Source: Zasmidium citrigriseum (Eukaryota; Ascomycota; Dothideomycetes; Mycosphaerellales; Mycosphaerellaceae). Taken from it: a stretch of 64,000 bases of DNA. The stretch covers positions 310,001 through 374,000 of the forward strand of contig NHNW01000003.1 in NCBI GenBank assembly GCA_002786025.1, written 5' to 3'. Of the stretch, positions 53,311 through 62,242 are shown piece after piece. How positions within the stretch are numbered: position 1 is the first letter of the stretch; each line of letters opens with the position of its first letter. The notes under the pieces are model-generated. The model did no database searches, was not told the DNA's origin, and was given only the letters and a program-made list of their open reading frames with translations. The translations under genes and the position numbers were made by a program.

Positions 53311-53475
53311 CTACGGCATCACCTCCATCTGCTGCATCATCTGGGACATTCAGTACGATTGGTCACTGGGAAATCGCCATGCACGTCGAAGGGGCCTACT
53401 TGCTCCTCGCGCTCACTCTGGTGATGGCTCTCAACTTCAGGTTCGCGTGGGAGGGGAGGAGATGTACCTCTTCTG
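53311..53475 (+). pseudogene. Chimeric SYG1 fragment, exon 4 piece joined to exon 2 piece
   Basis: The frame reads GITSICCIIWDIQYDWSLGN (matching 33520-33430 of the intact gene, exon 4). Then, in a second frame, LLALTLVMALNFRF and EGRRCTS follow (matching 34230-34160, exon 2). In the gene exon 2 precedes exon 4, so the order is inverted here. It lies immediately after the BET5 stop and may be part of its 3' UTR. Confidence 0.7.
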
Positions 53476-53672
53476 GAGAGAATCAATTACTTCGTTCAAG
53501 CCAGCGACGATGAATGTCTAATGAACTGCTCCATTCCCGTTCCCTTCCTCTGACTCTCGTGTGAACCCGCTTAAACGAAACTCCGTGTGCCCGTGCTGAA
53601 GCGTCCGTGCACTGCAAGCAAAACAAGCTTCACATCCTCCGAGTTGCGGCAAGCAACTTCACTTCTGTCCTC

Positions 53673-56081
53673 TCACTTCTGTCTCCGACTCAAGAATTCC
53701 TGCTTCAGCTTCAGAAACTCTTCAATCGACTCGTCCCCGCCCCATTTGTCCATGGTGCCATTGACCTTTGCCTGGTTCACGAACTTCTCAACTCGAGCCA
53801 GATAACCGGGCGCCGAATCCGTGAGGTCCTCGTTGGTCACCTCCTTCTGATCTCGCTCTTCAATCAATGTACGAACCCAGTGCACGATATTCGAACATCG
53901 AAGGATGTGGCCGCCGAATGCAAGAGTGTTGCCAATCGCTGGCAAGCGGAACACGAAGTGGACAGTCCCCGCGGGAAAATAGACAGTCTGGCCCGGCTTG
54001 AGAACAATGTACCGCCATTGGCCTCCTCGAAAGTTTGATGGATTACGACGCCAGGCATCGCGATCAGCCTTAGTGGGATTGGATAACCAGCCAAATCCGA
54101 CAAGGCCCATGTTCACGGTGATGAATGTGCTGTAGCCATGGCTGTCTTGATGCGGCTCAGTGAGAGCGCCAGCCTCGGCTACCAGAGCCCATTTCTCGAC
54201 CTCTTTGTAGCCAGGAAGATACGTTCTTCGACGCGCTTCTGGATGCATCTCGGGAATCTTAAGCTTGGTCAAAAGACGGCAATCTTCGCTGTTGAGAAAG
54301 GATGGCCTCAGCCCATCGTCGCAATGTGTGGCCAGTTCCAAGAGATTCCAGGGCTTGTTGGTGGGCTCAGCCGCAAAGCGCTGCTTCACCTGGCTGATCT
54401 TGACTTGTCGCGTGATAGGGGCTTTCTTCGAGGGCTTGACCTCCGGATCCTGAATCCACACCAGCGCATCGTCGTCGTAGTACTCGCCAAGGAATTCGTC
54501 GACTGTCTGGAGGGGCACTCTCTGCTGGCCAGTGGTAACGATAATCGACTTCGTAAAGCGGCCCTGTGCGGTCTCTGCAGTCGCCTCTTCCGTGGACAAG
54601 AAGAGAGCTTCATCCTCGCTGGGATACGTCGCCATTTCCAGCAAGTCTAAGATACGCAACGCTTGCCTCTTGCCCATGTCCGCCCTTCTGGCTTTGGCTT
54701 GTGCTCTCAACCCCTCGCAGATCAGGCTCGCGAACGCCTCGTCCAGGATTTGATCTCGTGCGGGTCGCGGCACGGCTTGTGGCTGGGCTCGTGCGAGTGC
54801 GCGGAGCTGATCAAGATTGGCGGCATTCTGCGCAGCATGACGAGTCGCGGGCTTCGCTTCGCTTGCCTTCCGTCGCTTTGGAGCTGGCTCTTTCACTTCA
54901 GACGCTTTTCGCTTTGCTGACCTCGCGTCACGCTGCGACACTTGGTTTTGGCTTGGGATCGTCGCTGGAGTTGTCGCTGGTACTGGCGCTGGTACTGGCG
55001 CTGGAGCCGGCGCTTGGGCTGTCGTCTGAATTGACGTTGGATCTGTCGCTGGGGCGGCCGCCTTCTTCGGTGTTGGCGGCTCTCGGTATGCCTTAGTCGC
55101 GGCTCTTCTGGAATTTCGCTCTCTGGCGTAAAGGCCCGGCGCAAAGTTCTCCTTGTTTGCACCCGTTCGCGGCGGTGTGCGCGTTTGCACTTCTGACGGC
55201 GGAGTAACGGCCATGCCTGAGGCGGTTATTGGATCTGGCGATGAGCTCGCAGCTTCAGTTGAAGGCGTCTGGACGGTCCCGTACTTAAGAGTAACCACCA
55301 TGCGTCTTGGATTTGATCTAGCCATCTCTGAATCAACGGCCTCCACTGCACCCTCAGTATCTGCACGTGGCTCAACCGGCACGGAAGCCTGCGCACAGTC
55401 GCTGCTTGTTGCCGCAGCTATGTCTGTCGCCGGCGCGGGTCGTGACAGCTCCTGGGCTTGAACTTGCGAATCCAGGCAGTCGCTTTCAAATACTGGTATA
55501 GTCTCTTGGCTAATTGCAGGCGGTTCCGGCGCGGCTCCCGATGACACTTCGCCTTCGATATCTGAGCTTGCGTTTGCTTCAGGCGCCGGCGGTTCCTCTG
55601 CTTCAGGTTTCGACGGTCTCTCCGGTTCAGCTGCTGGTGTTGTCTGTACTTCAGATGTCCCGAACGACGCGCCTTCTTCTGTTGACGGTTCCAATACCGG
55701 TATGGGGGCGTTCGGCTCTGCGACTTCGACAGGTGGATCAGGCGCCGCGCCCGCACCCAGGCTCACAATGTCGCGGGATAAGGACTCATCGACGACTTCT
55801 GGTGGCTCTTCTGCTGTCGCCGCAGCTTGTGCTCTCCCCTCGAAGGGCTCCAATGGCACGTCGAGCTCCGGTCGCGGTAGGTTCTCCCGTGGTGAATGCG
55901 CCTGTGCTGCCGTATGCTCGCGCGACTCGTCGTCGGTACTGGTACTGCTCGTTGCCGCTCCCGCAACGGGACTCTGCTGCGCGCCTTCTGCATCAGTCCC
56001 CATTTGGATGTCATTTTGAGACATCTGTGGTGGGTGAAGTGCAGCGAGTGCATGTGTCTCGGGAAGGGGTAAGATATCCAT
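53673..56081 (-). CDS. JmjC-like domain protein with long disordered N-terminus
   Basis: Uninterrupted from ATG 56081 to 53673, 802 residues. The first 460 residues are low complexity, rich in Ala, Pro, Glu and Ser, with basic nuclear-signal-like segments (KRKASEVKEPAPKRRK). The C-terminal part carries a JmjC-type cupin: HQD (His644, Asp646) in LTEPHQDSHGYST, and a second His (708) in FPAGTVHFVFR, giving the HxD..H Fe(II)/2-oxoglutarate site. A 2-oxoglutarate-dependent demethylase or hydroxylase role in the nucleus is likely. Related fungal JmjC proteins of this layout are mostly uncharacterised. Confidence 0.8.
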   Translation of the reverse strand: MDILPLPETHALAALHPPQMSQNDIQMGTDAEGAQQSPVAGAATSSTSTDDESREHTAAQAHSPRENLPRPELDVPLEPFEGRAQAAATAEEPPEVVDESLSRDIVSLGAGAAPDPPVEVAEPNAPIPVLEPSTEEGASFGTSEVQTTPAAEPERPSKPEAEEPPAPEANASSDIEGEVSSGAAPEPPAISQETIPVFESDCLDSQVQAQELSRPAPATDIAAATSSDCAQASVPVEPRADTEGAVEAVDSEMARSNPRRMVVTLKYGTVQTPSTEAASSSPDPITASGMAVTPPSEVQTRTPPRTGANKENFAPGLYARERNSRRAATKAYREPPTPKKAAAPATDPTSIQTTAQAPAPAPVPAPVPATTPATIPSQNQVSQRDARSAKRKASEVKEPAPKRRKASEAKPATRHAAQNAANLDQLRALARAQPQAVPRPARDQILDEAFASLICEGLRAQAKARRADMGKRQALRILDLLEMATYPSEDEALFLSTEEATAETAQGRFTKSIIVTTGQQRVPLQTVDEFLGEYYDDDALVWIQDPEVKPSKKAPITRQVKISQVKQRFAAEPTNKPWNLLELATHCDDGLRPSFLNSEDCRLLTKLKIPEMHPEARRRTYLPGYKEVEKWALVAEAGALTEPHQDSHGYSTFITVNMGLVGFGWLSNPTKADRDAWRRNPSNFRGGQWRYIVLKPGQTVYFPAGTVHFVFRLPAIGNTLAFGGHILRCSNIVHWVRTLIEERDQKEVTNEDLTDSAPGYLARVEKFVNQAKVNGTMDKWGGDESIEEFLKLKQEFLSRRQK

Positions 56082-57226
56082 TGTGTTTGGGTGGGTTCAG
56101 CGCGGTATGCGCCAAATAGAGGTAAGTGGTATGGGAAGGTGTCTCTGTTCCGGCATGGGCAGGTCTGGAAAGTGTGATCCAAGAAGGCGGGATTACCTTT
56201 CAACAATGCTTTGTTGGATGCCCGCAATTGGCAAGCACGGGCCCACTTCCCTTTCCCTTTGTTCTTTTCAAATGTCGGTTCTTCAATGGCAGCTGATTGG
56301 GTATTCACCGTTTGCACGATCAGGAGATGGGCGTCCGGGTTTCCTTTGTCTTGTGCAGGGTTGGGATTGAAGATCGAAAGATGCATGTGCAGTCGACGGC
56401 AGGTGCCCATGCCGCCTTTCCCGTTTCGGTCGCACGTGGCTAGCGACACCGAGCACCTCGCCGCGATGCATGGTGGGCAGTGAAGATTGAACATGAAAGC
56501 ATCTGAGGTGACACTATCGCTCATCACACAATACGAACTTTCAGACATAAGAGACCGGCCATGGCCGTCATGGAGACCAGCTAGGAGACGTAGCAGCAAA
56601 GCAAGCTCTAGCAGCCTCAAGTCGCAGAAGACACATCCACGACACGACACGAAAGCGAGAAGCACATGTCCTACGAGCCGGCCGAAGAACCAGAAGCTTT
56701 AGAACACAATGCCGCCCGAATGCAAGCCCCTGTTGACCAGCAAGAAGGCTGTCTGGTTGTCCTGGAGAGAAATTTCAACATTCTGGTATCAAAGATTCTG
56801 CAACCTCCGGACGAGGACAAAGTGGCTTTCATTTGCGATGTTGTTGTCGTTTCTGCATTGCTGTGCCTGAGAAGGTCTGCTTGGACGAAGGCACCGCACC
56901 AAAAAGGCAGTTAAATAGTGGGGCTTTCCTCGATGGGTGGGATGCTTTGGTATGATCTGGAGCGTAGTTGTGGTGCTATGATAGCTTGCTCACCTGGTGT
57001 TGTCGCTTCGATTCGAATGAACATCTTTTCATGCAGAAAGAAAGTTCTCAGCATGTGCCAGTGAACAAGACATTTGGTCGAAGCGGCTAAATGCAACGGT
57101 TTGAGGCTCTGCGGCGTGGGCCGCACCTTCTTTTAGAGGCTGTTGATCCCTGTCGTCGTTGCTGCTGACTCACCCCGCATTGCCAGCTATTCAGTTCGCC
57201 AATTCGAGGCCTTGTCTCTCCCCTCA
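56082..57226. other. Divergent intergenic region, JmjC and CysRS promoters
   Basis: 1.1 kb between divergent starts. Short frames overlap on both strands without domains. Bases 57170-57226 are pyrimidine-rich and precede the first CysRS ATG. Confidence 0.5.
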
Positions 57227-59674
57227 ATGCCCTTTCTCTTCCTCTGCCGCTCCTTTACTTCCCGACTTGCAATCCGCACATTCGCAACCATGGCGCAGCC
57301 TGAATGGCACGCCCCGACATCCTCTCACGCTGGCCTCCCAAAGCTCTCCGTCTACAACTCCTTGACTCGATCGAAGACTCCCTTTGTGCCCCGTGAAGGC
57401 AAGAAGGTGAGCTGGTATGCCTGCGGTCCTACAGTATACGACGACTCCCACTTGGGTCACGCGAGGAACTATGTCTCCCAAGACATCATCCGCCGCATTA
57501 TGCAAGACTACTTCAAATTCAATGTCACCTTTGTTATGAACATTACCGACGTGGACGACAAGATCATCCTCGCGGCACGGAAGCAACATCTCTTGGAGAA
57601 GTTCCTCTCACAACACAAGTCAGTCGACGACGAACTCAAGAGCACAACACTGGAAGCTTTCCGGGCATACCTACAGAAGAATCTCCCTCTGCTGAGTGAC
57701 ATGAAGCCTGAGTCATACAAGGAGGAATCCAAGAAGCAGTATGGGCACATCCTGGAAGGAAAGAGCTTGGCAAATGATGGTACACCGCCGGGCGACAAGG
57801 AGGCGAAGGTGAAGATGTATCTCAAGGAGGCATCTTCGGCAGCAGAAGCATTGGTGTCGAACCCTTCGTTCGAGGATTTCAAGGCCAAGACGTCCAACGT
57901 GCTGGGACCATACATCGACTCCCTGCAGTCTTCGACGGTGCAAGGCAAGGACCATGCCATCTTCACACAGCTTACCAAGAAGTATGAGCGCCGATTCTTC
58001 GACGACATGCACGCATTGAACGTTCTCGACCCCGACAAGTTGACCCGAGTCACGGAGTATGGTCCTCAGATTGTGAAGTTCGTTCGGCAAATACAAGAGC
58101 ACGGATTCGCGTATGAGAATGACGGATCTGTTTACTATGACACGACTGCCTGGGAAGAAACTGGTGGTCACTACGCCAGACTGGAGCCATGGAATCGAAA
58201 TGACAAGGATCTGCAAGCCGACGGCGAAGGCTCACTGTCAGCGAAAAAGACCGGCTTCAAGAAATCGGGTGCAGACTTTGCCCTTTGGAAGGCGTCAAAG
58301 GCCGGCGAGCCAAGCTGGGAGTCTCCATGGGGCGAAGGCAGACCTGGATGGCATATCGAGTGCAGTGCCATGGCATCAGACGTTCTTGGAAAGCAAATCG
58401 ACATTCACTCCGGTGGTATTGACCTTGCATTCCCACACCACGACAATGAACTCGCTCAATCAGAGGCGTACTGGTCCAAATCCGGCAAGGAGAGTGAGCA
58501 GTGGGTCAACTACTTCTTGCATATGGGCCACTTGAGCATCTCAGGAAGCAAGATGAGCAAGAGTTTGAAGAACTTCACTACCATCAAAGAGGCACTCTCC
58601 AAGGGTGACTTCACACCAAGATCACTCCGTGTCATCTTCCTACTCGGTGCTTGGAGGGATGGTCTGGAGATCACCCCTGACTTGCGCAAGGCCAGCGTCG
58701 CCTGGGAAGAAAGAGTCGACAACTTCTTTCTGAAAGTACGCGACATTCAAATGCATCCATCCAATGGACTTGCGAATGGCGAAATGAACGGAGCCACCAA
58801 CGGCTCTTCCGCCCACGACCACGAACTCGACGCCCTCCTCGAGACATCAAAGCAGAGACTTGATGAGGCACTGCTCGATTCCTTCGACACTCCGACAGCC
58901 ATGCGCATCCTGTCAGACCTAATCACCGCCTATAACTCTGCACCCCGTGTGCCAGACTCAACATCAATAGCTATTGGCAGATGGATCACCGAGATCGTGG
59001 TAATGTTCGGTCTTGACGCCGGCTACAGGCAAGGCCAGATGGGCTGGTCTGGCGTTGATATTCCGGACAAGGCAAAGCCATTCATATACCCTCTATCCGC
59101 TCTGCGCGACAAGATCCGCACTCAGGCTAGGAAGGGAGATGTCGATTTGGCGTCGCTCGGCCGCCTGGATGACGCCAATACCACGTACGGTGACAACCAG
59201 CCATACGCAAAGGCATATGCCGACTTTCAGCGAAAGATCATCGCACTCCACAAGGCGAGCGCGAAGCCGCAAGAGTACCTTGCAGCCTCTGACGATCTTC
59301 GAGACAACGTCCTCTGGGACTTGGGTATCTATCTCGAAGATCGTGAGAATCGGCATGCCTTGGTGCGACCACTTTCAGCGACCCTGCGGCAGGAACGGAC
59401 AGATCGTGAGGCAGCAGCAGCATCAAAAGCCGCTGCGAAGGAGAAGGCAAAGGCCGAGAAGGAGGCTGCTGACAGAGAGCGGCTTGAAAAGGGCAAGCTT
59501 TCACACCTGGAGATGTTCCGAACGAGCGAGTACACCGAGTGGAATGACGAGGGACTTCCGGTCAAAGACGCCGAGGGCAAAGAGATCGCCAAATCGAAGT
59601 CAAAGAAACTACGAAAGGACTGGGAGAGGCAGAAGAAGCTGCACGAGGCATGGCAAGAGGCGCAAGGAAAGTAA
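57227..59674 (+). CDS. CRS1: Cysteinyl-tRNA synthetase, mitochondrial and cytosolic starts
   Basis: Single exon. ATG 57227 gives 815 residues beginning MPFLFLCRSFTSRLAIRTFATM, a mitochondrial presequence; a second in-frame ATG at 57290 in CAACCATGGCG gives a cytosolic form starting MAQPEWHAP. Class Ia motifs are complete: the HIGH-type signature SHLGHARNY (His75, His78), KMSKS (442-446), the zinc-binding cysteine/histidine set (YACGPT, HIECSAM, FPHHDNELAQSEA). A long insert near residues 120-220 and a Lys/Glu-rich C-terminal extension are typical of fungal enzymes. The enzyme charges tRNA-Cys in both compartments, from one gene. Confidence 0.95.
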   Translation: MPFLFLCRSFTSRLAIRTFATMAQPEWHAPTSSHAGLPKLSVYNSLTRSKTPFVPREGKKVSWYACGPTVYDDSHLGHARNYVSQDIIRRIMQDYFKFNVTFVMNITDVDDKIILAARKQHLLEKFLSQHKSVDDELKSTTLEAFRAYLQKNLPLLSDMKPESYKEESKKQYGHILEGKSLANDGTPPGDKEAKVKMYLKEASSAAEALVSNPSFEDFKAKTSNVLGPYIDSLQSSTVQGKDHAIFTQLTKKYERRFFDDMHALNVLDPDKLTRVTEYGPQIVKFVRQIQEHGFAYENDGSVYYDTTAWEETGGHYARLEPWNRNDKDLQADGEGSLSAKKTGFKKSGADFALWKASKAGEPSWESPWGEGRPGWHIECSAMASDVLGKQIDIHSGGIDLAFPHHDNELAQSEAYWSKSGKESEQWVNYFLHMGHLSISGSKMSKSLKNFTTIKEALSKGDFTPRSLRVIFLLGAWRDGLEITPDLRKASVAWEERVDNFFLKVRDIQMHPSNGLANGEMNGATNGSSAHDHELDALLETSKQRLDEALLDSFDTPTAMRILSDLITAYNSAPRVPDSTSIAIGRWITEIVVMFGLDAGYRQGQMGWSGVDIPDKAKPFIYPLSALRDKIRTQARKGDVDLASLGRLDDANTTYGDNQPYAKAYADFQRKIIALHKASAKPQEYLAASDDLRDNVLWDLGIYLEDRENRHALVRPLSATLRQERTDREAAAASKAAAKEKAKAEKEAADRERLEKGKLSHLEMFRTSEYTEWNDEGLPVKDAEGKEIAKSKSKKLRKDWERQKKLHEAWQEAQGK

Positions 59675-60211
59675 GAGGTTATGAAAGTTGCAACGAAGAC
59701 ATGAGGTTCATGAAAATATCCTTGGAAAACATGACTGAATGGGAGGATGGGAGGATGGGAGGGAAGAGTCGACATTTCGATCGACTTCACGACCAGATGT
59801 CCGCCCTCGACGGAGATGGCAGTCGTACGCGCCATGACTAAAGAACAGCCAACTCCCCGAAAAGGCTACAGGGCCACAACATTTGCAAAACGCCTCCGAA
59901 CTCAAAGTACGCCCACCGTCGACTAAGCCGAACAGCATCACGTGGACGCCACGCTTCGAATGGAGAGGGTCTCGCATTTGCGTTCCCAAGGCGGGATAGC
60001 TCTGAAGTATCGAGTACCTTACAGCTGTGCTATAGAGCTCGAAATGACATTGAGAGCAAGATTTGAGACATTGATTGATCATCCTGGTGAGGAGACGTTC
60101 CGCTGATGCTGAGCAATAGTTGAAGTATAGCGCGTGGATGGGTCCATATAGCTAACCCACTGTCTGTTCCCGTACCTGCATCACAAACACCTTGCTGGTT
60201 CTGCTACTAAA
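59675..60211. other. Intergenic, nothing recognised
   Basis: About 540 bp holding the CysRS 3' UTR and the promoter of the next gene. The overlapping minus-strand frame shows no domain. Confidence 0.5.
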
Positions 60212-61429
60212 ATGTCGTCCTCGAAAGAAGCCGAACTGAACAACTCCGAGGACCTCCTCATCTGCAACGAATGCGGCACCCAGTATCCCGTCACCGCAGC
60301 CTCCGGGAAAGACGAGTGCAAAATCTGTGATGATCCGCGGCAGTATGTTCCCGCAACGGGACAGGCCTTCACTACGTTACGGGAATTGAAAGAGAAGGGC
60401 CATAGAAATGTTTGGTGGCAGGATGAAGATGAGAGGATTTGGTTTGTGAAGACGGAGCCGAGTGTATATCTATCCGAAGTAAGGACTTGAAAGAAGATGA
60501 CTTACCTAATTCCAGTTCGCCATAGGAGAACGCGCAATCCTAATCCAAACCCCCAAAGGCAACATCCTCTGGGACCTTATCACGCTCCTCGACGAAGAGA
60601 CGGTATCCAAGATCCAATCTCTTGGGGGCTTACACGCCGTCGTGATCTCTCATCCGCATTATTACACCACTTGGTCGGAGTGGTCGAGGACGTTCAAATG
60701 TCCGGTGTATGTTGGCGAGCCTGATAAAGGCTGGCTTGAACGAGCCGGTTCGCCCGGCGCGGACATCAGGTTCATCACGGAGCGGTATGATACGAATGTG
60801 CTTGAGGGCGTGACGGTGATGTTGGCGGGTGGGCATTTTCCGGGGAGTTTGTTGTTGTGCGTGGGAACCAGAGAAGTTAGTATTCTGCCGAATGTGCTGA
60901 CAGCGAGTCCAGACACTGGAACAAGAAATTGTTCATCGCCGACACAATCTTCACAAGTCCGAGCGCAATGAATCCAGTCCCTGGCAAGGTGAGTCCTGCG
61001 CCATTTCCTTCGTCAATCACGAGCAGGATCGATCGGCAATGCACACTCAGTCGTGGCGAGCCTCGCGTGGTGTGCGGCTGATCCTCAACACACCACCATC
61101 ACATCGTCGTACCAACTCTTCACCACTACGGCGTCCAACTGACACTCGTTCTTGATTTGCAGGACGGCGTAATCAGCTTCACATTCTTTTGGAGCATTCC
61201 CAACCGCATCCCCCTACATCCAGACGCCATCCTTTCAATCTGGCGACAAGTCAAGCCTCTCGAATTCCACACAGCCTTCGGTGCATTCAAAGGACAAGAC
61301 GTGCGGACGAGACCCAACGAGAATGCGCGAGATACTGGAGGGGTCAAGGGACGGCTGCTGTCGAGCTGCAAGATTTACATCCAGGCCATGGGTTGGACGC
61401 AGCATGCCCTGTTGGCAGAAACACTCTGA
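60212..61429 (+). CDS. Metallo-beta-lactamase-fold protein with zinc-ribbon start
   Basis: Four exons: 60212-60463, 60516-60856, 60913-60988 and 61163-61429, introns 52, 56 and 174 bp, 311 residues. The N-terminus has a C-x2-C...C-x2-C zinc ribbon (LICNECGTQY, ECKICDD). The MBL fold shows VVISHPHYYT (first ligands), LAGGHFPGSLLL (second His region) and, in exon 3, FIADTIFTSPSAMNPVPG (metal Asp). The layout and HPHYY form match a conserved fungal/bacterial MBL-fold family whose substrate is unknown. Intron choices were set by restoring this family sequence; the donor at 60857 (GTGCGT) and acceptor at 60912 are consistent. Intron 3 is longer than its neighbours. Confidence 0.8.
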
Positions 61430-62242
61430 CGGGTCCAGTCTGAGGGCTGCGATTGGGTGGTATTCCGGCGTGGTACTGTAGCATGCAATTGGCACATTAG
61501 CTCCCTTCTCGAACGTCGCATGGCCACCTTCTTTTTCGATTTTGCGGAGACAGAGTTTTGCGGAGGAGGCTCTTTGTGCCTGTTCCCGCCCGCCGCTTCG
61601 ATTCGCTTTCTCGCCTTTCACATGTGACTTATTACCTAACATTTTGATCCTTCGTGTATGGGGTTCGCGAGTGCTCAGGCCAGCGTGCATTTCACAGTCT
61701 TGATCTCCTTCTGTTTCCAGCCTAATGAGAGATCGCATAGTCGCGGCGCGGAATACGATGCGGCGGAAGGCAATAATACCAAGGCCGAGCGAGCTGAGGT
61801 GTGCAGACTCGCGTGAGCGGTTGTCTGGCGTCTTTGTCGTGCGCGCCACGCCTGGCAGCACAAAGGATCGCGGACGAGATTCCCATCGAGGACGGGCGGA
61901 CCGTAAAGAGATAAGAGCTGATAAGTGCTTTCTGGCCCAGATTGGCTCCCTGGCTTTCATGGGTGTCGAGGTGGACTCGTGGCAAAGACTGCCAAGTGCA
62001 CTCCAAGGCCTCGGAATCTTGGCCGAAGCGCAGGTCAATGAACCCGTGCCGCGCTAGTGGGCTGTCCGAAGCGAGACGCTCGTGGCCTTTGGTTGGTGAA
62101 TTATAAGTAGTCTGGAATGCGCTCGTGAAGAAAGAAGCAGCAGTCCGCGTGCCGTGCTCGAGCTCATTGTTCGTCGAGTGTTTACCATTCCGACCCGACA
62201 CCGCCGCGCTCGTCCCTCCTCATCCCTCACTTCCGCCAACTC
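61430..62242. other. Intergenic, permease promoter side
   Basis: About 800 bp with overlapping frames but no domain. Bases 62100-62242 form the permease leader. Confidence 0.5.
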
